Origin: Clostridiales bacterium
GTDB taxonomy: Bacteria > Bacillota > Clostridia > Lachnospirales > UBA12420
Length of the DNA: 23,515 nucleotides
NCBI GenBank assembly: GCA_003452395.1
Contig: DMOI01000037.1
Span: 1-23,515 of the forward strand
Direction: 5' to 3'
The first letter of the stretch is position 1. Each line of letters begins with the position of its first letter. The notes beneath the pieces are model-generated. The model was not told the DNA's origin and made no database searches. It was given only the letters and a program-made list of their open reading frames with translations. The position numbers were made by a program, and so were the translations under genes. Below are positions 14,385 to 22,414 of the stretch, one piece after another.

Positions 14385-14415
14385 TTTAAATATTTTCTTT
14401 GCAAAAATATTTAAA
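14385..14415. promoter_or_regulatory. 12-bp inverted repeat overlapping the DUF2207 -35 box
   Basis: A perfect inverted repeat TTTAAATATTTT (14385-14396) / AAAATATTTAAA (14404-14415) with a 7-bp spacer overlaps the -35 element at 14399-14404. Its position suits a repressor operator. Being purely AT in an AT-rich genome, it may also be fortuitous. Confidence 0.4.
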
Positions 14416-14427
14416 CTTTGCTATAAT
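14399..14427 (+). promoter_or_regulatory. Sigma-A promoter of the DUF2207 gene
   Basis: TTGCAA (14399-14404) and a perfect TATAAT (14422-14427) are spaced 17 bp apart, 32 bp before the start codon. A GGAGGT ribosome site follows at 14449-14454. The rest of 14216-14384 carries no gene; I saw only a weak 7-bp hairpin at 14334-14357. Confidence 0.65.
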
Positions 14428-14459
14428 AATAATGACACTAAATTTAATGGAGGTGGCTT

Positions 14460-16289
14460 ATGAAGCCTAGGTATATAAATCAAATTATTAAGACTTTGCT
14501 AGTCACATTTCTTTTTATTGCGGTGTTAACTCCTCTAGCTTTAACAGAGGAGCATTACAATATTAAAAGTTACGATATAAACATCTCAATCTCGAAAAAT
14601 AATATTTATACTGTAACGGAAAAAGTAGTGGTTTATTTTAGTGAAGAATCTACTGGGATAACAAAAAAGATTCCTATAAAATTTTATAACTATGAACACA
14701 AAGTTTTTAATATAAATGTCACAGATGAAAATAATGTTTTTTATAATTATGTTGTAGAAAAAGATGGAAATTACCTTGATATAAAAATAGGTTCTACTGA
14801 TAGCTTAGTTCATGGTCATAATTCTTATATTATTTCCTATTCATATGATATGGGCGAGGACATATATGGATACATGGACGAAATACACTGGAGTATATTA
14901 AATAGTACTTGGGACTCTACTATTTATAAATGTACTTTCAATATAGAACTTCCATCATCTTTTGAATATTCAAAAATTAATATTTATTTAAATGATTTAA
15001 AGAAACATGATGATTCTAGCATTATTTGGGATGTAAGAGACAACATTATTTTCGGCAATACTATACGACCACTCGACCCACATGAGGAAATCACTGTTAC
15101 TATCCCTTTGCCTGAAAAATATTTTACTACCACGACGGCGAAGCCCAAAAACAACTTTCCTCAAATATTAATTATTACTATTTGCATATTATTAGTTGTA
15201 ACTTTTATGTCCTTTATTGAATTCAAAATAAATAGGCGTAAAATCACTCCAAAAGTTACTTTTAATCCTCCTTTCAACCTAAACTGTGCTGAGGCAAAGT
15301 ATTTTTTTGACTATGCTTTAGATGTTAATGATGTTAATGCTCTAATCGTACAATGGGCAACTAAGGGGTTTGTAAAAATAGAAGTAAAATTGACTAAACA
15401 TTTCGGGTTATTAAAATATAATGATTTCTTCATCACAAAGCTTCGAGATATTGCTACTGAAGATGACTATGAAAAAGTTTTTTTCGATGAAATTTTCAGT
15501 TTAGGAGAAACCATATCTCTATACAAAAATAAATTTAAAATTAAAAAATCAGCTTATAAGGTTAGAAATTGTATAATATCTAAAATAGATAAATTATATA
15601 ACCCATTTAATATACTATATTATATTAGAGTTAAGGCCCTTAAGTATATTGCGGCTTTTGTACTTATTTTGGTTGTCTCTAATTTCTTTTATTTTATTAC
15701 CTATAACATATACTTTTCTATATTCTTTGGAGCTTTATTTTCACTCGTAATACACTGGATATATATAAACTTACTTGAAACTCAAAATAACCTTAAAAAG
15801 AATAAATCTACTAAATATTTAATTAGTTATATAATTAAATTTGGAAGCTCACTTTCTTTGCTACTTATTACAGTAATTGGAGTTATTTTAAATTTAACAT
15901 CATCTCTCTCTCTTCCTTTAATAATAAGTACTGATGTAAATATACAAATTTTACTTTCATATTTGATTATATATATTTTAATAATAATGTTTACGGCAAA
16001 TACTTTTAAAGTTAATACTAAAGCATTAGAAAATATAAATGAAGTCACTGGATTTGTATTTTTTTTAGAGCGCGCTGACGCTGAAGGCTTAGTTGCAATT
16101 TTAAAAGAAAACCCAAATTTGTTTATTGATTTATTGCCATACTCAATATTGTTTGAAATTCATGATATCTGGAGTTCAAAATTTAAAATGGAATCTGCTT
16201 CTGCTGCCCCTGATTGGTACACTTTTGCTTCTTCAAGTTTTGACATAAATAAATTTACAGCACACATGGCCGAAATTATACAAGTATAA
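14460..16289 (+). CDS. DUF2207 domain membrane protein
   Basis: The 609-residue product starts with a signal/anchor helix (about 10-30) followed by an extracytoplasmic beta-rich DUF2207 domain (about 33-220; IKSYDINISISKNNIYTVTEKVVVYF near its start and GNTIRPLDPHEEITVTIPLP near its end). A membrane helix lies at about 235-257. A cytoplasmic part follows (about 265-385, starting with PPFNLNCAEAKYFFDYALDVNDVNALIVQWATKGFVKI), and then further hydrophobic helices between 390 and 515. The C-terminus has GFVFFLERADAEGL and the LPYSILF...W segment seen in the family. DUF2207 proteins are widespread in Gram-positive bacteria and have no established function. It is the only plus-strand gene here, monocistronic, with its own promoter and a strong terminator. 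Confidence 0.88.
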   Translation: MKPRYINQIIKTLLVTFLFIAVLTPLALTEEHYNIKSYDINISISKNNIYTVTEKVVVYFSEESTGITKKIPIKFYNYEHKVFNINVTDENNVFYNYVVEKDGNYLDIKIGSTDSLVHGHNSYIISYSYDMGEDIYGYMDEIHWSILNSTWDSTIYKCTFNIELPSSFEYSKINIYLNDLKKHDDSSIIWDVRDNIIFGNTIRPLDPHEEITVTIPLPEKYFTTTTAKPKNNFPQILIITICILLVVTFMSFIEFKINRRKITPKVTFNPPFNLNCAEAKYFFDYALDVNDVNALIVQWATKGFVKIEVKLTKHFGLLKYNDFFITKLRDIATEDDYEKVFFDEIFSLGETISLYKNKFKIKKSAYKVRNCIISKIDKLYNPFNILYYIRVKALKYIAAFVLILVVSNFFYFITYNIYFSIFFGALFSLVIHWIYINLLETQNNLKKNKSTKYLISYIIKFGSSLSLLLITVIGVILNLTSSLSLPLIISTDVNIQILLSYLIIYILIIMFTANTFKVNTKALENINEVTGFVFFLERADAEGLVAILKENPNLFIDLLPYSILFEIHDIWSSKFKMESASAAPDWYTFASSSFDINKFTAHMAEIIQV

Positions 16290-16323
16290 AAAGTGTTGTT
16301 CTAGAGGACTTTCTTTGTAAACA

Positions 16324-16356
16324 AAAAAAGTATCATAAATTTTATGATACTTTTTT
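16324..16356 (+). terminator. Rho-independent terminator of the DUF2207 gene
   Basis: Perfect 16-bp inverted arms (16324-16339 and 16341-16356) read AAAAAAGTATCATAAA and its complement, ending in six T. It lies 35 bp after the DUF2207 stop. Symmetrical A and T tails could make it bidirectional. Confidence 0.85.
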
Positions 16357-16384
16357 ATAAGCACATGATGATTTAACTTGCACT

Positions 16385-16755
16385 AGTATAGATACCTTAT
16401 TACCCACCTATAATCTTTCGACCATAAATGAGCAGTTCACCACCCATACTAATGGTTTGCTCGACTATATATAATACCTGCATAGCTGTATATAACCTCA
16501 CGGCTGTATACAACCAAAAAATTTATAATGTCAAAAAATAATAAAATAAAATCTTCGGCACTATATATAATCTTAGCTCGACCATATATGATAAGTTGGA
16601 GCCCTATTATAATCAATTCCTCGACTATAATAGAACCTTTCCCCACCACATACAATCTTCCCTCCGGCTATATACTAGCCTTTCGACCAGCATATAATCT
16701 TTGGCCGACCCATGCACACCTGCTCACGCAAGCATACATGGATCTTGACTCAACC
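16385..16755. repeat. Degenerate tandem array, 21-bp period, about 16 units
   Basis: The stretch between the convergent DUF2207 and gerB genes is a run of imperfect units, mostly 20-23 bp. On the minus strand they approximate GGTCGA-N4-AAGATTATATA; most units begin at a G(G)TCGA or G(G)T/CCG-like block and end in TATATA-like sequence. Clear units are 16424-16444, 16445-16465, 16562-16582, 16583-16603, 16604-16625, 16626-16647, 16648-16668, 16669-16688 and 16689-16710. A unit near 16507-16561 holds an extra AT-rich insertion of about 34 bp. Because 21 is a multiple of 3, the array reads as heptapeptides on both strands (GRAKIIY-like on the minus strand; YILAFRP/AYNLWPT-like on the plus strand). 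Neither frame has convincing start signals, so I treat it as non-coding or a decayed coding repeat. Confidence 0.65.
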
Positions 16756-16831
16756 ATCATATACCCACACTTATATTATGGTCAATTTCAAAAATAATAT
16801 ACAAACTTTTTTAAAATATTTTTTATTTTTC

Positions 16832-17920
16832 TTAAACTTTCCCTCTCACCTTACCTACTCCCCAAACAATAGCCGGTATCACAAATAATAATACATTGTT
16901 AACATATACCGCAAAATTTGTAGAAAAACTATGCAGTTCGAATATACTTTTAGATAAAAATACACTCAAAATATATAACAAAACTAGACTTATATTAATT
17001 AAATAAGAAGTGTTTTTTAAGTTTAAAAAAGATTTAATTAAATCTAATATTATATAAGTAAATACAGTTATAATTATAAAATCAGATAATACCCATGTAG
17101 TTACAAGTATTGATTCAAGTCTGTCGATTACTCCAAAAAATGAAATTTGCTTTACTGCAATCAGAAATGATAATGATGTACGTTCTATGATAGTATGTCC
17201 AAGTGTACCAATACTTGCAATAATAATAAATGTTGTAGCTACTAATAAAAATATACTAGCCTTAATACCCACATTTTGAATATTTTCTTTATCTTTTATT
17301 TTATTGCCTATAAAAAATACAAAAAGTACATATCCCCATAATCCAGTAATACCAAAGCTTGCATCAAACACAGGGATAATATCTGTATAACTTACAGGTG
17401 TAAGCTTTCCAAAATCTATATCCGGTATAAGTAAAATCATAAATATAATAAATATTAGGAGCAGAATAGGAAAAATAATTTCATTCATTCTTGCTAATAT
17501 TTTTATACCATAAGGAAGTATTAACAAGACAAGTATAAGCATAATTATTATAAATACCCTATAATCAGTATTCTCATATGTTGACACATTTAATCTTTCT
17601 GCATAGTATCTAACATATAATGCATTTAATATTCCTATCCATATAATATATAATAATATTATAACCTTTCCTAAAGGCTTGCCTAAAATATCATATATAG
17701 CATCCATTAATGACACATCTTTATATTTTTTATATATACTATGTATTATCATTATTAATAATACTAGCATTATAAAGGAAAATATTGGTACAAGCCATCC
17801 TGCTTGTTTTGCTTTATCTGATGCGAAAGTTCCTGCAAATCTTACTGTAGGAGAGTATACAATAGTACTAAATAATAACATTGCTTGTCTGGTAGAAATT
17901 TTATCTTTTATATCTGTCAC
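16832..17920 (-). CDS. gerB: Spore germinant receptor B subunit (GerAB-type permease)
   Basis: The 362-residue product is a polytopic membrane protein with about ten hydrophobic helices. The N-terminus (KISTRQAMLLFSTIVYSPTVRFAGTFASDKAKQAGWLVP) matches the endospore germination permease family, within the APC transporter superfamily. In GerA-type receptors the B subunit sits in the spore inner membrane and is the part implicated in binding small germinants such as amino acids. Length is normal for the family. The start is GTG at 17920, with AAGGGTGGTGAT upstream. It is the last gene of the gerA-gerC-D-gerB operon. The germinant cannot be inferred from this sequence. Expression is expected in the forespore, as for known ger operons. 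Confidence 0.95.
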   Translation of the reverse strand: MTDIKDKISTRQAMLLFSTIVYSPTVRFAGTFASDKAKQAGWLVPIFSFIMLVLLIMIIHSIYKKYKDVSLMDAIYDILGKPLGKVIILLYIIWIGILNALYVRYYAERLNVSTYENTDYRVFIIIMLILVLLILPYGIKILARMNEIIFPILLLIFIIFMILLIPDIDFGKLTPVSYTDIIPVFDASFGITGLWGYVLFVFFIGNKIKDKENIQNVGIKASIFLLVATTFIIIASIGTLGHTIIERTSLSFLIAVKQISFFGVIDRLESILVTTWVLSDFIIITVFTYIILDLIKSFLNLKNTSYLINISLVLLYILSVFLSKSIFELHSFSTNFAVYVNNVLLFVIPAIVWGVGKVRGKV

Positions 17921-17947
17921 TCGATATCACCACCCTTAAAATCTATC

Positions 17948-18145
17948 CTACATCTTAATTCCAAGTGTATCCATTATCAACTTTACAATACTATCTCTAT
18001 ATGGATCTGAAATATATAAAAAACCTGCTAACCATGTAAATACTGAGATACCAATAAGCAACGCTATATCTTTTGTTACCTTTTCTTCCATATTAATTAT
18101 TTCATATATAATAATTGCAATTATCATTATAGAAAAAATTATCAT
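17948..18145 (-). CDS. Small two-helix membrane protein, germinant receptor D-type subunit
   Basis: The 65-residue product has two hydrophobic helices (about residues 1-17 and 27-46) joined by a short charged loop (NMEEKVTKD), and an amphipathic C-terminus (SDPYRDSIVKLIMDTLGIKM). Its ATG overlaps the gerC stop by four bases (ATGA), a sign of translational coupling, and gerB starts 27 bp further on. Small two-helix 'D' proteins encoded in or beside GerA-type operons of Bacillus species are known to modulate receptor function. Position, size and topology fit that group. Sequence similarity could not be tested here. Confidence 0.8.
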   Translation of the reverse strand: MIIFSIMIIAIIIYEIINMEEKVTKDIALLIGISVFTWLAGFLYISDPYRDSIVKLIMDTLGIKM

Positions 18146-19347
18146 TTTTTATTACCTTCCTTCATTGCTGTTGGCTGTGTTATATTGTGAGTTCTATTAA
18201 TTTTTGTCTTTACATCAACACTAATAGGTACGTTTTTAAGCATGCTTGGCCATTTATCTTTATACTTTTTTTCCCACTCTATAGGGTATTTGTGATACAC
18301 AGCATCTCCTATTCCTAAAAAATCCACTTCGTTTTCTTTTGCATATTTTATTGCACTCTGAACTTCTTTCTTTATTATCTCTGCTTGTTGCTTTTCAATA
18401 TCCTTTAATATCTTTTCTTTAAATATATCTTCCCTACCCTCATACTCTACTATATCACTTGTCATGTTAATTTCAATTTTGATATTAATTTTGTCATCTT
18501 TCATCTCAGGTGTTGTTTTTGATTTTATGCTTATTATTTCTAAACATATTTCCTTTCCTTTACTATCTTCTACAATTGTAGTTCCTGTTTCACCTTTGTT
18601 ATTTACCCAATTTGCACCTCTTGCTGTTCCTCCATTTATATATCCAATTAGTTTTTCATCTTTAAAAATTGCATATCCTAAAAGACTTGGTTCTAGAACC
18701 TCTTTACCCTCCTTTTCTTCTTCTTCTTTTATTTTATTATTAAGTTCTATATATGGTATATATGCACATGCATACTCACAGTCTAACATTTGAATGATAT
18801 CTCCTAATTCTAATTCACTAGCAACTGATAATTCCCCTGAATTATGTACCAGACTAGATAATGTTTCTGTTATAGTAATATCTTTAGTTCTAATTTTATT
18901 TATTGCATCTTCGGCCGTTGTACCTTTTACAATAATAACATGTGATGTAAGTCTTATATCTTGATTCCGAGTAACAAAATCAAGATATTTTACTATATCG
19001 TCTTTTGCAGCATCTTCACCAATAAGAATAAAAAACAAGTGTCCCCAAAAAATATTTTTGCTTACAAATGTACGAACTTTCCTGTTTGTATCAAATAATG
19101 TTTTTCCTTCTTCTGTTATTATACTAAACCCACTACTGGCAGGTTGTTTAGCATCTCCTCCACTACTTTTGCCTTTTAGTGCAAATGTTAGTTTAACATT
19201 ATCATCATTTTTTTCTGATTTATCAAATCCTGCAGCTCTAATAAAACCAGTTTTTTCTAGTTCTATTCGTCCCCTTACTATTTTTTCACAACCTGAAAAC
19301 ATAAATAACGCACAAAATATAATTATAAGTATATAAATCTTTTTCAC
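18142..19347 (-). CDS. gerC: Spore germinant receptor C subunit, Ger(x)C family lipoprotein
   Basis: The 401-residue product begins with a lipoprotein signal peptide (MKKIYILIIIFCALFMFSGC, lipidated Cys20). It has the Ger(x)C family layout: ELEKTGFIRAAGFDKSE near the N-terminus, a middle domain with VRTFVSKNIFWGHLFFILIGEDAAKD, LTSHVIIVKGTTAEDAINKI, LEPSLLGYAIFKDEKLIGYINGGTARGANWV, and a C-terminal domain with IEKQQAEIIKKEVQSAIKYAKENEVDFLGIGDAVYHKYP. C subunits are anchored on the outer face of the spore inner membrane and are needed for receptor function. Start is GTG at 19347: GGAGGTG lies five bases upstream, and the overlapping ATG two bases before it runs at once into TGA. Overlaps the next gene by four bases. 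Confidence 0.96.
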   Translation of the reverse strand: MKKIYILIIIFCALFMFSGCEKIVRGRIELEKTGFIRAAGFDKSEKNDDNVKLTFALKGKSSGGDAKQPASSGFSIITEEGKTLFDTNRKVRTFVSKNIFWGHLFFILIGEDAAKDDIVKYLDFVTRNQDIRLTSHVIIVKGTTAEDAINKIRTKDITITETLSSLVHNSGELSVASELELGDIIQMLDCEYACAYIPYIELNNKIKEEEEKEGKEVLEPSLLGYAIFKDEKLIGYINGGTARGANWVNNKGETGTTIVEDSKGKEICLEIISIKSKTTPEMKDDKINIKIEINMTSDIVEYEGREDIFKEKILKDIEKQQAEIIKKEVQSAIKYAKENEVDFLGIGDAVYHKYPIEWEKKYKDKWPSMLKNVPISVDVKTKINRTHNITQPTAMKEGNKK

Positions 19348-19382
19348 ATATACACCTCCGAATACGCTTCACGCATGATATA

Positions 19383-20915
19383 TTACCCTATTCTTTTTTT
19401 ATTATAGGTTTTCAAAAAATTAGGTCTATATTTTAAAAATTTAATAGGTAATCTTATAAGTGAGTCCCCTGCCTGCATAGTTTCACTTTCTACAAATGGT
19501 TCTAGATAGGCAACCCCAAAAGTCTCCATCTTAGCTAAATTAAATAATATTAAAATAACTCCTATCATTAAACCAAAAAGTCCAATTATACTACTTAGAA
19601 TAACAAATATAAATCTCCATAACCGTATTGCATTACTCAAGTCTTGATTCGGTACTGCATAGCTAGCTATAGCAGCTATAGCTATAACTATTACTACACC
19701 TGGAGATATTAGCTTGGCTGTTACTGCTGCATCACCAACAACTAATGCCCCTACTATAGAAACTGCTTGACTAATAGTTTTGGGCATTCTTAGCCCTGCT
19801 TCTACAAGAATTTCAAAAGCTACTAGCATTAGTATAACTTCAAAAAATATAGGTAGAGGAACTCCCTCTTTTGATTCTGCAATCGACATAGCAAGCTCTG
19901 ATGGTATCATCTCTGGATGGAATGTAGTAACTGCAATATAAAACCCCGGTAATAATATAGTGGAAATAAGAAGAAAATATCTTAATAATCGTACTAAAGA
20001 CGCAATAATTGAATCTTCTGAATAATCTTCAGGTGCCTGAAGAAGTTTTGCAAATTCAGTAGGTACTATGACTCCCATTGGGAGTCCATCAACTATTATT
20101 CCTACTCTCCCCTCAATAATATCAGAACAAAACTTATCCGGTCTTTCTGTATAGTCTACTTGTGGAAAAACGGAATACTTTTTTTCATTTATAAATTCAT
20201 CAAGCTTTCCTATCGATAATACTTGATCTATATCCATCTCATCTATTTTTTTCTTAACGCTATTTACAATGTCCATGTTAGTTATACCGTCAATATAAAC
20301 TATATTTAATTGTGTCTTACTTTGCCTTCCTACTACTTTTTCTTCTATTATTAAATCAGGAGTTTTTATTCTTCTTCTAATAGTTGCAGTGTTAACACGC
20401 AAAGTCTCAACAAAAGAATCTTTTCCACCCTTTTTTACATTCTCACTAGATGGTTCTCCAATACTTCTACGTTCAAATCCTTTCAAGTCAAATGTAAATG
20501 CAATACTTTCTTGTTCAAAAATAAGTGCAACAGATCCCTCTATTACATCTTTTATGATATCATCTTCTTTATCTCTTTTTGTCTGAGATGAATAGTATAA
20601 CGCTCCTTGCTCTATTAACTTTATAACCTCTTGAGGTGTTTCAGCACTTTTGAGTGTCTCACTTTCTGCAAGTGGTTGTAATATAAACTCACTTGTTTTT
20701 AGACTATCAATAAGTCCATTAATATATATAATAGAAACTGGCAAATCCTTATTTGAGTTTACATTAAATTTTTTACATGCAAAATCTACACTTCTCCCAA
20801 GCTTTGATTTTATTCTTTCAATTGAAATTTTGGTGCTTAGGTTCTTGCTCTCTTCTTTCTTTAAGTCATCTTCTTTAGACTCATTCTTTTCTTCTTTCTT
20901 TTTATCAAAAAACAT
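19383..20915 (-). CDS. gerA: Spore germinant receptor A subunit (GerA family)
   Basis: The 510-residue product has a Lys/Glu-rich N-terminal tail (about 1-25) and a soluble domain of about 260 residues. Within it are DLPVSIIYINGLID, the FVETLRVNTATIRRRIKTPDLIIEE stretch and EGRVGIIVDGLPMGVIVPTEF, typical of GerA proteins. Membrane segments follow between about 310 and 470, including the conserved VEAGLRMPKTISQAVSIVGALVVGDAAV and YAVPNQDLSNAIRLWRF. Together with B and C subunits it forms the germinant receptor in the spore inner membrane. The ATG at 20915 is preferred over a TTG four codons upstream because GGGTGAT is correctly placed before it. First gene of the operon, with a 16-bp palindrome in its leader. 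Confidence 0.96.
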   Translation of the reverse strand: MFFDKKKEEKNESKEDDLKKEESKNLSTKISIERIKSKLGRSVDFACKKFNVNSNKDLPVSIIYINGLIDSLKTSEFILQPLAESETLKSAETPQEVIKLIEQGALYYSSQTKRDKEDDIIKDVIEGSVALIFEQESIAFTFDLKGFERRSIGEPSSENVKKGGKDSFVETLRVNTATIRRRIKTPDLIIEEKVVGRQSKTQLNIVYIDGITNMDIVNSVKKKIDEMDIDQVLSIGKLDEFINEKKYSVFPQVDYTERPDKFCSDIIEGRVGIIVDGLPMGVIVPTEFAKLLQAPEDYSEDSIIASLVRLLRYFLLISTILLPGFYIAVTTFHPEMIPSELAMSIAESKEGVPLPIFFEVILMLVAFEILVEAGLRMPKTISQAVSIVGALVVGDAAVTAKLISPGVVIVIAIAAIASYAVPNQDLSNAIRLWRFIFVILSSIIGLFGLMIGVILILFNLAKMETFGVAYLEPFVESETMQAGDSLIRLPIKFLKYRPNFLKTYNKKRIG

Positions 20916-20923
20916 AATATCAC

Positions 20924-20939
20924 CCAATAATATTATTGG
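20924..20939. promoter_or_regulatory. 16-bp perfect palindrome in the gerA leader
   Basis: CCAATAATATTATTGG is its own complement and directly abuts the gerA ribosome site. Just upstream the minus strand has TGTATAG (20957-20951), loosely similar to a sigma-G -35 element, with the palindrome at -10 distance. An operator or an RNA hairpin at the ribosome site are both possible; the sigma-G reading is tentative. Confidence 0.4.
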
Positions 20940-20960
20940 TAATAATTTGCAAACTATACA

Positions 20961-20988
20961 AAAAAACTCCCTTCTTCGAGGGAGTTTT
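20961..20988 (-). terminator. Rho-independent terminator after the aldo/keto reductase gene
   Basis: The stem AAAACTCCC / GGGAGTTTT (20963-20971 with 20980-20988) has an 8-nt loop and on the minus strand ends in a T-run. It begins just after the reductase stop and isolates that gene from gerA. Confidence 0.85.
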
Positions 20989-20992
20989 CGAA

Positions 20993-22186
20993 TTAAATTT
21001 TTTTAATCTTCTTCATCAACCAAATTCCAAAATACACAAGTGGTGAATTAAATTCTTTTGACACTTTTTTCAGCTCTTGCCTTATAAGTATCCCTTGCGG
21101 GCACATTTTCTCACATTTGCCGCATTCTTTACACTGCTTCGCATGTGATGAGCTTCCTCCACCTATCCCGGCAGTGAACCCTGCGTATTGATACTTTGCT
21201 CTCTTGTTTTTAAAAAAGTACTTGCTATTATATGAACTAAATGCATACGGTATGTCCACCCCGAAAGGGCAGGGCATACAATATCCGCATCCTGTACATG
21301 GAATTTTCATAAGTTCCTTATACGTTTCTTTTACGTTATACATCAATTTAAATTCTTCCTCTGTAAATGAATCTGGCAAGCTATTTGAAGCAATTCTTAT
21401 ATTCTCCTCTATATGATTGTCATCATTCATACCCGATAAAACAGTCACAACTTCCTTATGATTCCATACCCAGCTTAAAGCCCACTCGGCTGCTGTTCTT
21501 TTGATATCTGACTTGTCCATAATTTCTTTCACTTTATCTGGAACCTTACCTGCTAGTTTTCCACCTCTAAGCGGTTCCATAATAACTACACCTAATCCCT
21601 TATCACTAGCGTATCTTAGCCCTTCTGTACCCGCTTGATTATACTCATCAAGGTAATTATATTGTATTTGACAAAAATCCCATTTGTAATCATCAATTAT
21701 TTTTTTAAAATTCGATATATTCCCATGATAGGAAAACCCTATATATTTTATTTTTCCTTCTCTCTTGTTTTTATCTATAAATTCTAATATTCCTAAATTT
21801 TTCATCCTCTCCCATGTCTCAAAGTTTGATACTGCGTGTATTAAATAATAATCTATATATGTAGTTTTAAGTCTTACAAGTTGTGTCTCAAATATTTTTT
21901 CCATATCCTCTGTCGTCTTAATCAAAAATGGAGGTAACTTATCAGCTATTTTTACTTTCTCACGACAACTATTACTCTCAAGAATATTACCCAGTACCGT
22001 TTCACTTTTTCCACCATGATAAAAGTATGCCGTATCAAAATAATTAACTCCATTATTAATAGCCTTCATTATTTGCTTATCAGTAAGCTCTTCATCTATC
22101 TTACCATTCTTTTGAGGAAACCTCATACACCCGTATCCAAGTATTGATACACTATCTCCTGTCTTACCCATTTCTCTATATAACAT
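20993..22186 (-). CDS. Aldo/keto reductase with C-terminal [4Fe-4S] ferredoxin domain
   Basis: The 397-residue product combines an N-terminal aldo/keto reductase barrel (about 1-280) with a C-terminal ferredoxin-like domain. Barrel signatures are GYGCMRFP (about 17-24), YFD51TAYFY56HGG with catalytic Asp and Tyr, Lys83 in KIADKLPP, and His117 in DYYLIH. The tail carries CTGCGYCMPCPFGVDIP (about 296-312) and CKECGKCEKMCPQGI (about 349-363), with cysteine spacing for two iron-sulfur clusters; the first resembles an irregular cluster site. Such fused reductases are common in anaerobes and their natural substrates are mostly unknown; electrons could come from NAD(P)H or reduced ferredoxin. Cytoplasmic. 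GGGAGAT precedes the ATG. Monocistronic, with its own terminator. Confidence 0.93.
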   Translation of the reverse strand: MLYREMGKTGDSVSILGYGCMRFPQKNGKIDEELTDKQIMKAINNGVNYFDTAYFYHGGKSETVLGNILESNSCREKVKIADKLPPFLIKTTEDMEKIFETQLVRLKTTYIDYYLIHAVSNFETWERMKNLGILEFIDKNKREGKIKYIGFSYHGNISNFKKIIDDYKWDFCQIQYNYLDEYNQAGTEGLRYASDKGLGVVIMEPLRGGKLAGKVPDKVKEIMDKSDIKRTAAEWALSWVWNHKEVVTVLSGMNDDNHIEENIRIASNSLPDSFTEEEFKLMYNVKETYKELMKIPCTGCGYCMPCPFGVDIPYAFSSYNSKYFFKNKRAKYQYAGFTAGIGGGSSSHAKQCKECGKCEKMCPQGILIRQELKKVSKEFNSPLVYFGIWLMKKIKKI

Positions 22187-22220
22187 ATTTTTATCTCCCT
22201 GTAATTCATCCCCCCATACA

Positions 22221-22316
22221 TGTCATTGCGACATCCTAATACTTAGTTTGTGTATTTTGCAAACTTAGTTATAGGGGTACTAGTATAGTGAGAGGTTTTT
22301 TCGACGCGGCAATCTT
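22221..22316. repeat. Split or decayed copy of the GIY-YIG-associated 39-bp repeat
   Basis: TGTCATTGCGA (22221-22231) and GAGGTTTTTTCGACGCGGCAATCTT (in 22292-22316, two changes) correspond to the two parts of the 39-bp repeat at 11594-11632. About 60 bp of unrelated sequence, including a direct repeat ACTTAGTT (22241-22248, 22263-22270), separates them. No nuclease gene is present. The rest of the interval 22187-22348 shows no gene. Confidence 0.65.
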
Positions 22317-22348
22317 TTAAATTTTTCATTACATAATCTTATCTTTAT

Positions 22349-22381
22349 AAAAAAGCAGACCATTCATATTTCTGCTTTTTT
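22349..22381 (-). terminator. Rho-independent terminator after the Rpn-family gene
   Basis: An 11-bp stem AAAAAAGCAGA (22349-22359) / TCTGCTTTTTT (22371-22381) closes an 11-nt loop, with an AT-rich tail. It lies 33 bp beyond the Rpn-family gene stop, on the minus strand. Confidence 0.75.
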
Positions 22382-22414
22382 ATTTTTCCTGTTTCACTAA
22401 TCGCTGTCTTTATT

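Noticed and set aside
16449..16797. Open frames on both strands across the 21-bp array as small genes
   Set aside because: They are open because the repeat length is a multiple of three. The plus-strand ATG at 16528 has no ribosome site and begins inside an AT-rich insertion. The minus-strand frame starts at TTG with a GGAGG that is part of the repeat unit itself.
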